Positions 41,449-42,945 of a stretch of DNA of 42,945 nucleotides are shown one piece after another. Source of the DNA: Prevotellaceae bacterium UBA711. GTDB taxonomy: Bacteria > Bacteroidota > Bacteroidia > Bacteroidales > Bacteroidaceae. The first letter of the stretch is position 1. Every line of letters starts with the position of its first letter. The stretch is from the NCBI GenBank assembly GCA_002297545.1, contig DBLZ01000032.1, positions 1-42,945 on the forward strand, written 5' to 3'. A model generated the notes under the pieces. It had not been told where the DNA came from. It saw only the letters and a program-made list of their open reading frames with translations, and made no database searches. A program made the position numbers and the translations under genes.

Positions 41449-42107
41449 TGTATGGGTGTTTTTCCGTGCGAGATGAGATAACGGTTCGCCTCGTTGAAAT
41501 GCCCGCAACCAAAGAAGCCGCGGAAGGCCGACAGCGGACTGGGATGGGCGCATTGCAGTATCAGATGGCGACCGGCGTCTATCATCTGTGCCTTGCGCCC
41601 TGCGGGAGCTCCCCACAGCAGAAACACCAGACCATCGCGTTCGCGCGAGAGCATACCGATGACCGCGTCAGTGAAGACCTCCCATCCGTGACCGGAGTGA
41701 CTGAATGCCTGATGCTCCCTCACCGTCAGACAGGTGTTCAGCAGGAACACACCTTGCCGTGCCCAACGCATGAGGCTGCCGCTCTGCGGTATGGGTGCCC
41801 CGGTCTCGGCCTGCACCTCCTGAAAGATATTCTTGAGAGAAGGCGGAAACGGAACGCCGTCGCACACCGAGAAGCACAGTCCGTGTGCCTGCCCCGCCCC
41901 ATGGTATGGATCCTGTCCCAGTATGACCACCTTCACATCGTCGAACGGCGTGTGGTCAAAGGCACTGAATATCTGCCCCCCGGGAGGAAAGCAACGATAA
42001 GTGCTGTACTCCGCACGGACAAAGTCGGTAAGCTGGCGGAAGTATGGCTTCTGAAACTCGGAGGAGAGCCGGGATTTCCAACTCTCCTCCATGCTTATTT
42101 CCTTCAT
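41442..42107 (-). CDS. ung: Uracil-DNA glycosylase (family 1)
   Basis: Removes uracil from DNA as the first step of base excision repair. From the ATG at 42107 the protein has 221 residues, matching Bacteroides UNG, and starts MKEISMEESWKSRL. The catalytic motif GQDPYHG has D66 and H69; the minor-groove intercalation motif HPSPLS has H188; FPPSLKNIF and WARQGVFLLN are also typical. Other in-frame ATGs at 42134 and 42092 cannot be excluded. It overlaps the DUF3109 gene by 7 bases. Confidence 0.94.
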   Translation of the reverse strand: MKEISMEESWKSRLSSEFQKPYFRQLTDFVRAEYSTYRCFPPGGQIFSAFDHTPFDDVKVVILGQDPYHGAGQAHGLCFSVCDGVPFPPSLKNIFQEVQAETGAPIPQSGSLMRWARQGVFLLNTCLTVREHQAFSHSGHGWEVFTDAVIGMLSRERDGLVFLLWGAPAGRKAQMIDAGRHLILQCAHPSPLSAFRGFFGCGHFNEANRYLISHGKTPIQW

Positions 42108-42181
42108 TACTTGTTCATAGTCCCACGACGGCATGACGGCACAGGCACACCCTGCTCCGGGGTGGGATATGGAGATGTGTG

Positions 42182-42945
42182 TTACTTGATAAGGTTCTTG
42201 CCGGTCATCTCTGCAGGCTGTTCCAGCCCCATGATGTGCAGGATGCTGGGAGCCACATCGGCCAGTACGCCGTTCTCCACCTTGGCATCCTTGTTCTCGG
42301 TCACGTAGATGAAGGGCACAGGATTGAGGGAGTGAGCCGTGTTGGCACTGCCGTCGCTGTTGATGGCATTGTCGGCATTGCCGTGGTCGGCAATGATGAT
42401 GACCTCATAGCCTGTAGCCTTGGCTGCCTCCACTACCTCGCTGACACAACTGTCCACTGCCTTGACGGCCTTCTCTATGGCCTCATAGATGCCGGTGTGG
42501 CCCACCATGTCGCCGTTGGCGAAGTTCACCACAATGAAGTCGTACTTGTCCTGACGTATGGCATCCACCAGCTTGTCCTTCACCTCGTAGGCGCTCATCT
42601 CGGGCTTCAGGTCATAGGTCTGCACCTTGGGACTGGCAACCAGGATGCGGTCCTCGCCTTCGTAGGGGGTCTCGCGGCCGCCGTTGAAGAAGAAAGTCAC
42701 GTGGGCATACTTCTCGGTCTCGGCCGTATGGAGCTGCTTCAAGCCCTTGGAAGCGATATACTCGCCCAGGGTATTGGAAACGTTCTCCTTGGGGAAGAGG
42801 ATGTGCACGCCGGTGAACGAAGCGTCGTAGGGGGTCATGCAGCAGTAGTGCAGGCCCGGGATAGTGGTCATGCCCTGCTCCTCCATATTCTGCTGTGTCA
42901 GGACGATGGTAAGTTCCTTGGCACGGTCGTTGCGGTAGTTGAAGA
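42182..42945 (-). CDS. gpmI: 2,3-bisphosphoglycerate-independent phosphoglycerate mutase (C-terminal half)
   Basis: Converts 3-phosphoglycerate to 2-phosphoglycerate in glycolysis. The gene runs off the window edge, so only the C-terminal half of about 253 residues is visible. It enters with FNYRNDRAKELTIVLTQQN, and has TPYDASF, FFFNGGRETPYEGEDRILV, the metal-site FANGDMVGHTG and ADHGNADNAINSDG, then NPVPFIYV. These are the manganese-binding phosphatase-domain signatures of iPGM. The N-terminal half lies outside the window, so the start and upstream context are not seen. Confidence 0.96.
   Translation of the reverse strand, partial: FNYRNDRAKELTIVLTQQNMEEQGMTTIPGLHYCCMTPYDASFTGVHILFPKENVSNTLGEYIASKGLKQLHTAETEKYAHVTFFFNGGRETPYEGEDRILVASPKVQTYDLKPEMSAYEVKDKLVDAIRQDKYDFIVVNFANGDMVGHTGIYEAIEKAVKAVDSCVSEVVEAAKATGYEVIIIADHGNADNAINSDGSANTAHSLNPVPFIYVTENKDAKVENGVLADVAPSILHIMGLEQPAEMTGKNLIK

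Overview
The window is a chromosomal segment from a member of the Bacteroidales, possibly Prevotellaceae-like, although the sequence alone does not settle the genus. The evidence is the gene content: a division and cell-wall cluster in Bacteroidetes order, a type III glutamine synthetase, the recO / tRNA-Glu / rpsT / gyrB neighbourhood, GH16 and SGNH secreted enzymes, and a collagen-binding-like lipoprotein. It also has the Bacteroidetes promoter form TTTG-N19-TAnnTTTG and few Shine-Dalgarno sequences. Base composition looks GC-rich by eye. The main exception is an AT-richer stretch at about 18.4-20.8 kb. I see no prophage, insertion sequence, CRISPR array or rRNA operon.

Layout. 1-10061 (+): a tightly packed dcw operon, murE (3' end), mraY, murD, ftsW, murG, murC, ftsQ, ftsA, ftsZ. 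It makes lipid II and builds the division ring, and it ends at a terminator. 10062-10392: an intergenic region with a 22-bp phased AACCGGTT array. recO (-) follows, then tRNA-Glu(TTC)-rpsT (+) and gyrB (+). 14028-18352 (+): a maltose/galactoside-type O-acetyltransferase, a YjbR/MmcQ protein, a secreted double esterase (SGNH plus sialate-O-acetylesterase) and a membrane acyltransferase. 18472-20394 (-): a membrane-anchored FlaA1/WbpM-type nucleotide-sugar dehydratase in AT-rich sequence. 20845-24777 (-): aroQ, an O-methyltransferase, rbfA, comM/yifB, a beta-carbonic anhydrase and a small winged-helix protein, all co-directional. xerD (+) faces aroQ from overlapping, face-to-face promoters. 25886-26238: a second 22-bp AACCGGTT array and the fumarase terminator. 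26239-31303 (-): a coiled-coil lipoprotein, hflX, an AI-2E-type permease and class I fumarase. rsmI (-) and tdk-GH16 (+) diverge. tRNA-Leu(TAA) is followed directly by a large helix-hairpin-helix/outer-membrane-type protein. 36142-42945 (-): gpmI (partial), ung, a DUF3109 protein, a second GH16 enzyme, cysS and type III glnA.

Most genes are housekeeping genes with clear family signatures. The most unusual features are non-coding. First, two four-unit arrays of the palindrome AACCGGTT repeat with an exact 22-bp period, each between convergent genes. Second, the tRNA-Leu / terminator / outer-membrane-protein junction: the only usable ATG after the tRNA lies in the 3' arm of the tRNA terminator hairpin, and the upstream reading frame stays open through the tRNA. 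Third, the promoters of aroQ and xerD point at each other. All statements come from reading the sequence; no database search was run.
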